A stretch of DNA of 61,627 nt from a virus, in the IMG/VR virus record IMGVR_UViG_3300023109_000023, positions 1 to 61,627 of that record, one strand, 5' to 3'. Each line of letters opens with the position of its first letter. Position 1 is the stretch's first letter. Shown one piece after another: positions 51,663-57,794 of this stretch. The translations under genes and the position numbers were made by a program. The notes below the pieces were generated by a model. That model worked only from the letters and a program-made list of their open reading frames with translations. It was not told the DNA's origin and did not search any database.

Positions 51663-51729
51663 TAAGTCCTTGACTATCAGGGACTTACGCGCGGCGGCCC
51701 GCCGTAAATCGTTGGTATTCAACGACTTA
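51663..51729 (+). repeat. 67-bp triple-dyad element, copy 1
   Basis: Hairpin A arms TAAGTCCTTGA/TCAGGGACTTA, core CGCGCGGCGGCCCGCCG, hairpin B arms TAAATCGTTG/CAACGACTTA. The B loop reads GTATT, the reverse complement of the AATAC loop of copies 2-4, so this half is inverted. Lies between the 51341 and 51805 genes. Confidence 0.92.
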
Positions 51730-51769
51730 CGAAGGTAATAAAATAATTGCTAAATAATTGCTAAAAAGT

Positions 51770-51798
51770 TTGACTTCAGCTAATTTATGCCCTATATT
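51770..51798 (+). promoter_or_regulatory. Leaderless promoter of 51805 gene
   Basis: TTGACT, 17-bp spacer, TATATT, then 6 nt to the ATG at 51805. It fixes the start there rather than at the upstream ATG 51787, which lies inside the spacer. Confidence 0.88.
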
Positions 51799-51804
51799 GT
51801 ATAT

Positions 51805-52083
51805 ATGATTAAGACAATAAATAAAACATTTGTAGCAAGCGTTCACGTCTCTTCCCTTGATGGCGAGGCAATTTCTTTGTGGAATAGTAATACCAAGTCG
51901 TACATTGACATTGACAAGACACATCACGCAATCACTATACAAGCTGAAGACAAGCACGAAGTCAGACGCAAAGTCGCTCGCATGATTCGCACGCTTCAAC
52001 CAAAGTTACAATTTCAAACAAGCATTCCACGTAAGGATGGCGATAATGCCACCTACTACATCCAACAAATTCACCAAAAATAA
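51805..52083 (+). CDS. Small early protein, unknown
   Basis: 92 residues (MIKTINKTFVASVHVSSLDG to NATYYIQQIHQK), alpha/beta, charged; contains KHEVRRKVARMIRTLQPKLQ. Not recognised. Leaderless promoter; no ribosome site. Confidence 0.6.
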   Translation: MIKTINKTFVASVHVSSLDGEAISLWNSNTKSYIDIDKTHHAITIQAEDKHEVRRKVARMIRTLQPKLQFQTSIPRKDGDNATYYIQQIHQK

Positions 52084-52085
52084 CC

Positions 52086-52114
52086 TTGACATAATAGCTC
52101 AAACTCTCTAATTT
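52086..52114 (+). promoter_or_regulatory. Leaderless promoter of 52123 gene
   Basis: TTGACA, 17-bp spacer, TAATTT, then 8 nt to the ATG; directly follows the previous stop codon. Confidence 0.85.
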
Positions 52115-52122
52115 AGATACAT

Positions 52123-52344
52123 ATGACAAACACAATAGAACAAATAAAACGCGAATTAAACTTGGATCTCGACCTTGGCTTGGCACTAGCTGAAGCCGAA
52201 GGCAACTTGAACCACTTAGCCCGTGAGTCAAATTCATCCGATTGGCAAGGCACAATCACGCAAGGCATGACAATTCTCGAAGCCCTGAACGCAGTGCAAA
52301 AAGCAAGAAAAGCCTTCCAAGAAATCAAGCGAAATAAAGCTTGA
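52123..52344 (+). CDS. Small helical early protein, unknown
   Basis: 73 residues (MTNTIEQIKRELNLDLDLGL), two long helices, acidic/basic alternation; a coiled-coil-like protein. Not recognised. 67-bp copy 2 follows 15 nt after the stop. Confidence 0.6.
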   Translation: MTNTIEQIKRELNLDLDLGLALAEAEGNLNHLARESNSSDWQGTITQGMTILEALNAVQKARKAFQEIKRNKA

Positions 52345-52359
52345 CACACTAAAATCCCC

Positions 52360-52426
52360 TAAGTGCTTGACTATCAAGCACTTACGCGGGGCCGCCCGAC
52401 GTAAGTCGTTGAATACCAACTACTTA
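52360..52426 (+). repeat. 67-bp triple-dyad element, copy 2
   Basis: Hairpin A is perfect: TAAGTGCTTGA, loop CTA, TCAAGCACTTA. Core CGCGGGGCCGCCCGACG. Hairpin B TAAGTCGTTG/CAACTACTTA with one mismatch. Flanked by CC and GG, which extend an outer palindrome. Followed by the ~78-bp extension shared with copies 3 and 4. Confidence 0.93.
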
Positions 52427-52504
52427 GGTAAACTTGCCTATGGCGCAGCCCTCGGCCCGCGTCGATCTTATTTGGCTAAAAATAAATCATAATTAAGTTT
52501 GACA
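52427..52504 (+). repeat. Extension shared by copies 2, 3 and 4
   Basis: GGTAAACTTGCCTATGGCGC, a GCCCGCGT block, then CTTATTTGGCTAAAAATAAA and AATTAAGTTTGACA, ending in the -35 box of the next gene. Nearly the same sequence follows copies 3 (52946-53010) and 4 (53378-53455), so repeat plus promoter behave as one unit. Confidence 0.8.
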
Positions 52505-52527
52505 TGGGCAGCCCCATATGCGATAGT
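52499..52527 (+). promoter_or_regulatory. Leaderless promoter of 52534 gene
   Basis: TTGACA, 17-bp spacer, GATAGT, then 6 nt to the ATG at 52534; the upstream in-frame ATG at 52504 is within the promoter. Confidence 0.85.
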
Positions 52528-52533
52528 AGTAAT

Positions 52534-52869
52534 ATGAACATAACAAATATAACATTCTCGAAAATCGATCACAAGCTAATCACAGCACATCTATCCTTTG
52601 ATAGTGCTAACCATGAGCACGGCACTATACGCGCAGAAGGCGTATCTCGTAAGCAGTGCATATTCAATTTATGCAAAGAAGGCAAGTTGCCTTGGAAGTT
52701 GTTCGGTGTAGCTCGCGCATTGGCAATGCAACACAACGACCCTAGGTTTCCCAGGGTTAGCCATAGTAGAGAAGACGACAGACTCGCAGATATCTGTGAC
52801 GATCTGAATTGCTCGATTAGTGAAGCTCGCCACTTTCAGGAGACAGGCGAACACCCCGCAAATTGGTAA
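52534..52869 (+). CDS. Small early protein, unknown
   Basis: 111 residues (MNITNITFSKIDHKLITAHL), alpha/beta; contains KQCIFNLCKEGKLPWKLFGV and DDRLADICDDLNCSISEARH with HTH-like spacing. Not recognised. Followed by copy 3. Confidence 0.6.
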   Translation: MNITNITFSKIDHKLITAHLSFDSANHEHGTIRAEGVSRKQCIFNLCKEGKLPWKLFGVARALAMQHNDPRFPRVSHSREDDRLADICDDLNCSISEARHFQETGEHPANW

Positions 52870-52878
52870 GACTTCTCC

Positions 52879-52945
52879 TAAGTACTTGACTATCAGGTAC
52901 TTATGCGAGGCGGCCCGACGTAAGTCGTTGAATACCAACTACTTA
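52879..52945 (+). repeat. 67-bp triple-dyad element, copy 3
   Basis: Hairpin A TAAGTACTTGA/TCAGGTACTTA (A-U at position 6 where copy 2 has G-C), core TGCGAGGCGGCCCGACG, hairpin B identical to copy 2. It starts 9 nt after the 52534 gene's stop. Confidence 0.93.
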
Positions 52946-53027
52946 GGTAAACTTGCCTATAGCGCAGCGCGCGGCCCGCGTTAATCTTATTTGGCTAAAA
53001 ATAAATCACGATTTATTGCTTTATTGC

Positions 53028-53056
53028 TTGCTATGCACTACCATATGCCTTATGTT
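53028..53056 (+). promoter_or_regulatory. Leaderless promoter of 53063 gene
   Basis: TTGCTA, 17-bp spacer, TATGTT, then 6 nt to the ATG at 53063; upstream in-frame ATGs lie in the promoter. Confidence 0.8.
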
Positions 53057-53062
53057 GTTTAT

Positions 53063-53305
53063 ATGAACAATAATTACGATGATTCACTCGACCGACTTGC
53101 TCACCTCACAGGTATGACTGACCTAGAATATGAAGCCCAGCAAAAGGCTCTCGCTCAGATTGCCCGTTTTGACAGGCTCATCGCTGACGTTAGAAACAGC
53201 GATGAACCTGCGCCGATGACCGAGGTGCACCATAACCATGAAGAGCCCAGCATAGACGCCTATGATGACTATGACTATGGCTACCATGACCAATACGAGC
53301 AATAA
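53063..53305 (+). CDS. Small acidic early protein, unknown
   Basis: 80 residues (MNNNYDDSLDRLAHLTGMTD), helical N-terminus, very acidic Tyr/Asp-rich C-terminus (DAYDDYDYGYHDQYEQ). The charge pattern is like DNA-mimic or inhibitor proteins, but this is only composition. Copy 4 starts 5 nt after the stop. Confidence 0.6.
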   Translation: MNNNYDDSLDRLAHLTGMTDLEYEAQQKALAQIARFDRLIADVRNSDEPAPMTEVHHNHEEPSIDAYDDYDYGYHDQYEQ

Positions 53306-53310
53306 GCTCG

Positions 53311-53377
53311 TAAGTCGTTGATTATCAGGTACTTACGCGGGGCCGCCCGCCGTAAGTCGTTGAATACCAACCACTTA
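53311..53377 (+). repeat. 67-bp triple-dyad element, copy 4
   Basis: Hairpin A arms TAAGTCGTTGA/TCAGGTACTTA with internal mismatches (left arm B-like), core CGCGGGGCCGCCCGCCG, hairpin B TAAGTCGTTG/CAACCACTTA. The shared extension follows. Confidence 0.92.
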
Positions 53378-53449
53378 GGTAAACTTGCCTATGGCGCAGC
53401 CCTCGGCCCGCGTCAACCTTATTTAACCGAAAATAAAACACAATTAAGT

Positions 53450-53478
53450 TTGACATTCGCCCTCAGATATACGATAGT
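53450..53478 (+). promoter_or_regulatory. Leaderless promoter of 53484 mini-ORF
   Basis: TTGACA, 17-bp spacer, GATAGT, then 5 nt to the ATG of a 7-codon mini-ORF. Confidence 0.8.
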
Positions 53479-53483
53479 AAGGT

Positions 53484-53507
53484 ATGACAGAACAACAACC
53501 CAACTAA
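53484..53507 (+). CDS. Seven-codon leaderless mini-ORF (MTEQQPN)
   Basis: ATG ACA GAA CAA CAA CCC AAC TAA lies exactly where the leaderless start should be; the real gene begins 9 nt after its stop with no ribosome site. It probably lets ribosomes load on the leaderless end and reinitiate at 53517, perhaps with regulation by Gln/Pro codons. Confidence 0.45.
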   Translation: MTEQQPN

Positions 53508-53516
53508 TATCAACAT

Positions 53517-53702
53517 ATGATCTCAATCAAAAAAAATCAAAACTTCTCTAATTGGTTCCAAGTATTCGCTTTCGGTAAAATGATAGATGAATTCAGTCGC
53601 AAAAGTAAGGCAATACGTCGTGCTGAAGAATTAGCAGTACAATCAAACCAAAAATACATCAACGTCGAAGGACTAGCACAGAAAATCGGATATGGCAACT
53701 AA
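53517..53702 (+). CDS. Small basic early protein, unknown
   Basis: 61 residues (MISIKKNQNFSNWFQVFAFG), a small AP2/integrase-N-like beta-beta-alpha pattern (NWFQVFAFGKMIDEFSRKSK, AIRRAEELAVQSNQKYINVE), typical of DUF2188-like fragments; not assigned. Overlaps the next gene by 11 nt. Confidence 0.5.
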   Translation: MISIKKNQNFSNWFQVFAFGKMIDEFSRKSKAIRRAEELAVQSNQKYINVEGLAQKIGYGN

Positions 53703-53901
53703 AAAACTCGTACTCACTACAATATCGCAAGGCAAAATTGCCGTTGTAGAAAGCGCCGAAAAGGCAAATGACAAGAGGGGGGAAAGATACATAAGCGAAG
53801 ATTGCTTGGCTGTCAATCTTAAAAGTGGTGCATTTACTGACATTACTGCGACAGGCGCCAACCCCGAAGGTAGACTATATATGTTTACGGAAGATATGTA
53901 A
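53692..53901 (+). CDS. Small early protein, unknown
   Basis: 69 residues (MATKKLVLTTISQGKIAVVE), beta rich. The start overlaps the previous gene; the stop TAA is the first three bases of 67-bp copy 5, so the element abuts the coding end. Confidence 0.5.
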   Translation: MATKKLVLTTISQGKIAVVESAEKANDKRGERYISEDCLAVNLKSGAFTDITATGANPEGRLYMFTEDM

Positions 53902-53965
53902 GTCGTTGATTATCAAGCACTTGCGCGGGGCGGCCCGCCATAAGTCGTTGACTATAAGCGGTTTA
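53899..53965 (+). repeat. 67-bp triple-dyad element, copy 5
   Basis: Arms TAAGTCGTTGA/TCAAGCACTTG, core CGCGGGGCGGCCCGCCA, second half TAAGTCGTTG/AAGCGGTTTA (degenerate). Its first three bases are the stop of the rightward gene; its end is 5 nt from the stop of the leftward gene 53971, so it sits between convergent genes. Confidence 0.88.
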
Positions 53966-53970
53966 TGTAA

Positions 53971-54195
53971 TTAAAACTCTTCCATGAGCAACTCATCAAG
54001 AGCATAGATATCAAGGTCGGGATCGTTATAGCTTGCCCCGTCAGGAGTCCTGAATAAGCCCAATGCCTCAAATTTCTCCACAAGATCAGTATATCCCGCG
54101 CATCTGCGAGCCATCTTATAAATCGATTCGTCATTACCTAACCAAAGCGCAACATTCCAAGTTGCCCAATTCTTCCATCCTTTGTAGTTTTCCAT
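53971..54195 (-). CDS. Conserved phage protein with NWATWNVALW motif
   Basis: 74 residues. The segment GWKNWATWNVALWLGNDESI is a motif I recognise from small conserved phage proteins of unknown role. Ribosome site AGAAGGATAAG, 4 nt after the previous gene's stop, so part of the leftward small-gene cluster. Confidence 0.65.
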   Translation of the reverse strand: MENYKGWKNWATWNVALWLGNDESIYKMARRCAGYTDLVEKFEALGLFRTPDGASYNDPDLDIYALDELLMEEF

Positions 54196-54199
54196 AGTC

Positions 54200-54391
54200 T
54201 TATCCTTCTATTAATTGTTTGAATTGATCGTAAACTTTTTGCTTGCTACCTTTTAGCTCAAACTCTTCCTTGACGATAGAGTAGCAACTTCTACCCCTTG
54301 ACATCTTCAAGCCGTTAAGCTCAAGTCTTAGCCCCCGAAGTAATGTTTTATATCTGAATGCTTCAATTTGTGTTGGTTCTGTTAATATCAT
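54200..54391 (-). CDS. Small early protein, unknown
   Basis: 63 residues (MILTEPTQIEAFRYKTLLRG), helical and basic, with SRGRSCYSIVKEEFELKG; the pattern is seen in small phage proteins of unknown function. Leaderless promoter just upstream. Confidence 0.6.
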   Translation of the reverse strand: MILTEPTQIEAFRYKTLLRGLRLELNGLKMSRGRSCYSIVKEEFELKGSKQKVYDQFKQLIEG

Positions 54392-54397
54392 ATCTTT

Positions 54398-54426
54398 AAT
54401 ATAGTTTAGTTGTTATTGTTTGTAAA
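54398..54426 (-). promoter_or_regulatory. Leaderless promoter of 54200-54391 gene
   Basis: Minus strand TTTACA, 17-bp spacer, TATATT, 6 nt to ATG 54391. It overlaps the end of the upstream gene. Confidence 0.75.
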
Positions 54427-54603
54427 GTCTTCTTTTTCTAATTGTACTCTGATGTATAGGTCGCCATTCTCGTCTTCGTCCATGTCGGCATAATTGCAAT
54501 CTTTAAAATCGCCCATGTCAGCGATACCATCGTCATTTGCAAAAGTATTAATCTTGAATGAACAAATGTCATTTCCTCTGTAGTCTTCAATTTGTATTTT
54601 CAT
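54406..54603 (-). CDS. Small acidic early protein, unknown
   Basis: 65 residues (MKIQIEDYRGNDICSFKINT, then CNYADMDEDENGDLYIRVQL), a short beta-rich acidic protein. No clear ribosome site; probably on the transcript from 54890. Confidence 0.5.
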   Translation of the reverse strand: MKIQIEDYRGNDICSFKINTFANDDGIADMGDFKDCNYADMDEDENGDLYIRVQLEKEDFTNNNN

Positions 54604-54614
54604 ATTCTTATGTG

Positions 54615-54860
54615 TTAAACGATTTCTTCAACCATTTTCATTAATTGTTTTACTTCGTCTAAATTTTGTTGAAGTAAATTGAGTTGTGCAAGTATGCCTT
54701 TATAACCAACATACCCACCATTCATGTGACCCTGCCAAGTGTTGCCTACTTTCTTAAATGAAACATCCCAACCACAATGATAATCATATGCTTTTAGGAT
54801 GCCGTTTGGCAAGAGTTCAAATGTTAGTTCTTTTCCGTTTGTTTTGTCTTTTAATGTCAT
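54615..54860 (-). CDS. Small early protein, unknown
   Basis: 81 residues from the ATG at 54860 chosen by its leaderless promoter (MTLKDKTNGKELTFELLPNG); the longer frame to 54935 reads through the promoter. Beta-rich N-terminus (CGWDVSFKKVGNTWQGHMNG) and a C-terminal helix. Confidence 0.55.
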   Translation of the reverse strand: MTLKDKTNGKELTFELLPNGILKAYDYHCGWDVSFKKVGNTWQGHMNGGYVGYKGILAQLNLLQQNLDEVKQLMKMVEEIV

Positions 54861-54866
54861 AAGTAT

Positions 54867-54895
54867 AAAGTAGTTTAATTTTTGCTCTGTGTCAA
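54867..54895 (-). promoter_or_regulatory. Leaderless promoter of 54615-54860 gene
   Basis: Minus strand TTGACA, 17-bp spacer, TACTTT, 6 nt to ATG 54860; overlaps the 3' end of the upstream gene. Confidence 0.85.
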
Positions 54896-55074
54896 ACAGA
54901 AACACGAATGAATTCTGTAGTGCTGTTACCCACATCAGCGCGGATAAAATGAATTAAATCCTCCTCCAATGCTCGCTCGACTGTGCCAAGATGATCCTTA
55001 AGTTTGCTACTGTAGAGCCAAATCTCTCCGTCCTGCGTTGAATTGATAAGTTCGATTAGTTCTTTTATTGTCAT
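54892..55074 (-). CDS. Small early protein, unknown
   Basis: 60 residues (MTIKELIELINSTQDGEIWL), helix then beta strands. Not recognised. Own leaderless promoter. Confidence 0.55.
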   Translation of the reverse strand: MTIKELIELINSTQDGEIWLYSSKLKDHLGTVERALEEDLIHFIRADVGNSTTEFIRVSV

Positions 55075-55080
55075 ACCAAT

Positions 55081-55109
55081 ACACTAAGGCATCTAACTAA
55101 CTATAGCAA
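55081..55109 (-). promoter_or_regulatory. Leaderless promoter of 54892-55074 gene
   Basis: Minus strand TTGCTA, 17-bp spacer, TAGTGT, 6 nt to ATG 55074. Confidence 0.8.
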
Positions 55110-55139
55110 GAAAAAACTTCAATTAAATGCATTTTGTCG

Positions 55140-55206
55140 TAAGTCGTTGATTATCAAGCACTTGCGCGGGGCGGCCCGCCGTAAGTCGTTGATTACCAAC
55201 CACTTA
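55140..55206 (+). repeat. 67-bp triple-dyad element, copy 6
   Basis: Arms TAAGTCGTTGA/TCAAGCACTTG, core CGCGGGGCGGCCCGCCG, B TAAGTCGTTG/CAACCACTTA. It lies between two leftward genes yet keeps the same plus-strand order A-core-B. Confidence 0.92.
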
Positions 55207-55321
55207 GGAGAACTTCCTTCAACTCCGTGACTGACCACCCAGAAAGCTTGGAAAGCTCCCTGAGGGTCAATGAGATATTTACATCATATTCATTTACGAC
55301 TTTTTCTTTTGTCCACTTCAT
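55193..55321 (-). CDS. Small helical protein ending in 67-bp element
   Basis: 42 residues (MKWTKEKVVNEYDVNISLTL, then RELSKLSGWSVTELKEVLLS), with a helix-turn-helix-like spacing. Its ATG overlaps the stop of the upstream microprotein (ATGA); its stop lies inside hairpin B of copy 6. Supported by coupling, not by homology. Confidence 0.45.
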   Translation of the reverse strand: MKWTKEKVVNEYDVNISLTLRELSKLSGWSVTELKEVLLSGW

Positions 55322-55392
55322 GTCGGTATAATTAAAATTATTATGCAAGGTAGTAAAATCGTCAATCCTATTAATAAAAATATTTCAATCAT
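55318..55392 (-). CDS. Hydrophobic single-helix microprotein (second)
   Basis: 24 residues starting MIEIFLLIGLTILLPC and continuing IIILIIPT: nearly all hydrophobic, one membrane helix. Its start overlaps the stop of the 245-residue gene (ATGA) and its stop overlaps the next start (ATGA), so three genes are translationally chained. Confidence 0.5.
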   Translation of the reverse strand: MIEIFLLIGLTILLPCIIILIIPT

Positions 55393-56126
55393 GAATTTAC
55401 CCCTTCTACTACAAATCCTGTTGCGTCTTTCTTTGCCATGCCTTTTTCGATTAAGCCAACGACAACACCTTTCTTGTCAAGAAAACGCAAATCAGTTTCA
55501 TCACCATTGACGACCTCAAAACCTTTCCATGTCTTGGGTAATTGATTGCGAAATACAACGGCTACATTACCACCCATTAAAAGAACCATTTCGCATTTCT
55601 TGTCGTTATTCTCTGAACGACTAAAAGTCAAATGATAATTGGAAGGAAATTTTGCCTCGCCCTTGACAAAAGGTTTGCCGAGAAAAGAGCACATTCTCTT
55701 GAATGATTTTGTATAATCATAAAATTGAGTTGATGAATGCTTTTCGAGAATAGTTGCACCATCTTCGTTGATCTCATTTTCCCACATGATGTCGCTTGTA
55801 AGATTAGGACGAAATACAGCTTGCATACTTTTCTTTTGCGCTGACTTAATTGAAGAAGTAATCTCTTTAGATAATTTCTGAAAAAATTCGAGTTTGTTCT
55901 CGAAGAACAACTTTGTCTTGTTCACTCGCGAATCTTGGACAGATCCCATTTGACCACGACCTGCCGTATTGAGACAAGATGCCGTGCAACCCTTTGAGCG
56001 CCATTGGCAAGTTTCGTATCCTGATAAATTTGCTGGGGCAAGGTGAATGCCTTTAGTTATGTAACCTAATTTCTCGCCTTTGAGAATTTTTTGATTACCT
56101 GATGTGAGAAGTGTTGTTTTAATCAT
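55389..56126 (-). CDS. Conserved phage protein with CLNTAGRG motif
   Basis: 245 residues from ATG 56126, set by its leaderless promoter; the frame extends to 56174 without support. Motifs ANLSGYETCQWRSKGCTASC, LNTAGRGQMGSVQDSRVNKT and PNLTSDIMWENE match a conserved phage family with a Cys-rich N-terminus and CLNTAGRG; function unknown. First gene of the chain with the microprotein and 42-residue gene. Confidence 0.75.
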   Translation of the reverse strand: MIKTTLLTSGNQKILKGEKLGYITKGIHLAPANLSGYETCQWRSKGCTASCLNTAGRGQMGSVQDSRVNKTKLFFENKLEFFQKLSKEITSSIKSAQKKSMQAVFRPNLTSDIMWENEINEDGATILEKHSSTQFYDYTKSFKRMCSFLGKPFVKGEAKFPSNYHLTFSRSENNDKKCEMVLLMGGNVAVVFRNQLPKTWKGFEVVNGDETDLRFLDKKGVVVGLIEKGMAKKDATGFVVEGVNS

Positions 56127-56132
56127 AAGTAC

Positions 56133-56161
56133 ATAGTAGGGCACTTTTCCAAATACAGCAA
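56133..56161 (-). promoter_or_regulatory. Leaderless promoter of 55389-56126 gene
   Basis: Minus strand TTGCTG, 17-bp spacer, TACTAT, 6 nt to ATG 56126. Confidence 0.85.
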
Positions 56162-56191
56162 GAAAAAAGATCAATTAAATGAAAATAGTTG

Positions 56192-56258
56192 TAAGTCCTT
56201 GCGTATCAAGCACTTACGCGGGGCGGCCCGCCGTAAGTCGTTGAATATCAACGGTTTA
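56192..56258 (+). repeat. 67-bp triple-dyad element, copy 7
   Basis: Arms TAAGTCCTTG/CAAGCACTTA around CGTAT, core CGCGGGGCGGCCCGCCG, B TAAGTCGTTG/CAACGGTTTA. It sits between divergent promoters. Confidence 0.92.
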
Positions 56259-56276
56259 AAAAAGTTAAACTTCTTC

Positions 56277-56305
56277 TTGACTATCGGCCCTGGTGGAGGT
56301 AGGGT
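56277..56305 (+). promoter_or_regulatory. Leaderless promoter of 56311 gene
   Basis: TTGACT, 17-bp spacer, TAGGGT, then 5 nt to the ATG. Confidence 0.8.
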
Positions 56306-56310
56306 AAGGT

Positions 56311-56523
56311 ATGAAAAATACAATAACACCATACGAAGTGGGCCGACTACTCAGCGAAGCCCAGGAAAGAATCAACGATTCGCTCTCATGCGCAGACGAA
56401 CTAACTCCCGCAGACTATGAAGAAATCACCAGGTGGAGAGATGATGTCGAGAAGATTTTCGCTATACTGGTGGATGAGATGTCATGGGTGGCTGACGGCA
56501 AGCATATGCTAACGAACCACTAA
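56311..56523 (+). CDS. Small helical early protein, unknown
   Basis: 70 residues (MKNTITPYEVGRLLSEAQER), helical, acidic. Not recognised. A single gene between copies 7 and 8 with its own leaderless promoter, the most compact cassette here. Confidence 0.6.
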   Translation: MKNTITPYEVGRLLSEAQERINDSLSCADELTPADYEEITRWRDDVEKIFAILVDEMSWVADGKHMLTNH

Positions 56524-56528
56524 TGCCG

Positions 56529-56595
56529 TAAGTCCTTGCGTATCAAGCACTTACGCGAGGCGGCCCGCCGTAAGTCGTTGAGTATCAACGATTTA
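56529..56595 (+). repeat. 67-bp triple-dyad element, copy 8
   Basis: Same A half as copy 7, core CGCGAGGCGGCCCGCCG, B TAAGTCGTTG/CAACGATTTA. Starts 5 nt after the 56311 gene's stop. Confidence 0.92.
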
Positions 56596-56747
56596 CGAGG
56601 TTTCTTACCTAGGGCCCGCCCGCAGGGCGAAAGCTTATTTACTTAAATTCTATTTCCTCTCTGCCGTCAAACAGAGAAGTAAACATGAGAAAGAAAGCAA
56701 AGAAGGTCGGCATTAGAAAAAACAAACAAACGAAAAATTCTAATATA

Positions 56748-57023
56748 CTATCCATTGTAAACCCCCTTCATTTGATCGGATATACCCAAGTCTACGAAGT
56801 TGTCCTCTTCTTCGATGTCCTCGGCATTTGGTGAATGATGAAGCAATGAAGACTCATCTTCAATGTCTGACTTTTGCGCATCTAGTAAACCATGCTCACC
56901 CAAAACCTCTTGAGACTTAATCTCTGATACAAAATCTTCGAGAGAAGTTTTAAGACCAAGACCTTTGGAGTCTTGGACGGCGTGTTTAATGATGGCGATT
57001 CTTTGATCTTGTGTTAGTGTCAT
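56748..57023 (-). CDS. Small acidic early protein, unknown
   Basis: 91 residues (MTLTQDQRIAIIKHAVQDSK, then EDIEEEDNFVDLGISDQMKG), helical start, acidic C-terminus. Not recognised. Leaderless promoter overlaps the upstream gene's end. Between this gene and copy 8 are ~150 bp with no convincing gene. Confidence 0.55.
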   Translation of the reverse strand: MTLTQDQRIAIIKHAVQDSKGLGLKTSLEDFVSEIKSQEVLGEHGLLDAQKSDIEDESSLLHHSPNAEDIEEEDNFVDLGISDQMKGVYNG

Positions 57024-57029
57024 AATAAT

Positions 57030-57058
57030 AAGGTAATGTAGTTTTTGGTTTTATGCAA
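57030..57058 (-). promoter_or_regulatory. Leaderless promoter of 56748-57023 gene
   Basis: Minus strand TTGCAT, 17-bp spacer, TACCTT, 6 nt to ATG 57023. Confidence 0.75.
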
Positions 57059-57410
57059 ACTTTTTTTCTCTTTTTTCTTCGCACATTGCAATGAGTAAAT
57101 TCTCGTGAGCTTTTCCGTCAAGTTGAAATTGTCTCATGAGTTTAGAAATGTCAATAGGTTTTTGCCATCCTAGCACATCATCATATAAAGCAAGAGGAAC
57201 TTTCTTCCTGTCTCCGTCCTCATCAAATTGAGTGCCAAAAACTGCAACTTCAAAAGTTTCATTCTGATAAGTACCATAAGGCAAAGACCAATCATCTTCT
57301 ATGTCGCCCGCAATAACAGAAAATAAATATCCGTTGTCAAGCTCAAGTGATGCAGTCCATCTTTGAATATCTTTGTGGTGTGTGAATTTTAAATCATTAA
57401 ATGTTTTCAT
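57051..57410 (-). CDS. Small early protein, unknown
   Basis: 119 residues (MKTFNDLKFTHHKDIQRWTA), a beta-rich N-terminal domain (SLELDNGYLFSVIAGDIEDD, GTYQNETFEVAVFGTQFDED) and a basic helical C-terminus (CEEKREKKFA). Not recognised. Own leaderless promoter. Confidence 0.55.
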   Translation of the reverse strand: MKTFNDLKFTHHKDIQRWTASLELDNGYLFSVIAGDIEDDWSLPYGTYQNETFEVAVFGTQFDEDGDRKKVPLALYDDVLGWQKPIDISKLMRQFQLDGKAHENLLIAMCEEKREKKFA

Positions 57411-57417
57411 ATAATAA

Positions 57418-57446
57418 AATATATACTGTTAGTTATTGTCTGTCAA
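57418..57446 (-). promoter_or_regulatory. Leaderless promoter of 57051-57410 gene
   Basis: Minus strand TTGACA, 17-bp spacer, TATATT, 7 nt to ATG 57410. Confidence 0.85.
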
Positions 57447-57653
57447 CTAAAACTTTAATGCCTGAATAGAAGTATTCTCTCTGCACCATTTTCTCAAAGG
57501 ATGATGAGCTTTCGCACTCAAGTGAGTCAAATACTGTTTCCCATTAGTTGCCATAAGCATGAAGCCTTTAGCTGTTGCACGGATGTCTTTGATCTCAGGA
57601 CATTTACGCAGTTGTTTTAGTATCTTTAAGTTTCCACTATCTCTATGTTTCAT
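57447..57653 (-). CDS. Small basic early protein, unknown
   Basis: 68 residues (MKHRDSGNLKILKQLRKCPE, then SAKHPL-like HHPLRKWCRENTSIQ), basic with three strands and a helix. Not recognised. Leaderless promoter upstream. Confidence 0.5.
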   Translation of the reverse strand: MKHRDSGNLKILKQLRKCPEIKDIRATAKGFMLMATNGKQYLTHLSAKAHHPLRKWCRENTSIQALKF

Positions 57654-57660
57654 ACTAATA

Positions 57661-57689
57661 ATATAAGCTTGTTAGGTGGTGGTTGTCAA
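57661..57689 (-). promoter_or_regulatory. Leaderless promoter of 57447-57653 gene
   Basis: Minus strand TTGACA, 17-bp spacer, TTATAT, 7 nt to ATG 57653. Confidence 0.8.
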
Positions 57690-57709
57690 ATATAATTTAC
57701 TTAATGATG

Positions 57710-57776
57710 TAAGTCGTTGACCATCAAGCACTTACGCGGGGCGGCCTTCCGTAAGTCGTTGAATATCAATGCTTTA
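57710..57776 (+). repeat. 67-bp triple-dyad element, copy 9
   Basis: Arms TAAGTCGTTGA/TCAAGCACTTA, core CGCGGGGCGGCCTTCCG, B TAAGTCGTTG/CAATGCTTTA. Sits between divergent leaderless promoters. Confidence 0.9.
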
Positions 57777-57794
57777 AAGAAGTGAAACTTTTTC

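Noticed and set aside
53318-53551. Reading frames with RGAARRKSLN-like peptides (53318, 56199, and minus-strand ones near 52234, 52669, 59805-60056)
   Set aside because: They are translations of the 67-bp elements themselves in one frame; similarity between them only reflects the DNA repeat. None has a promoter or ribosome site that fits.
56685-56840. Rightward basic peptide frame MRKKAKKVGIRKNK...
   Set aside because: It would overlap the leftward gene at 56748 by about 90 bases, has no leaderless promoter geometry and no ribosome site.
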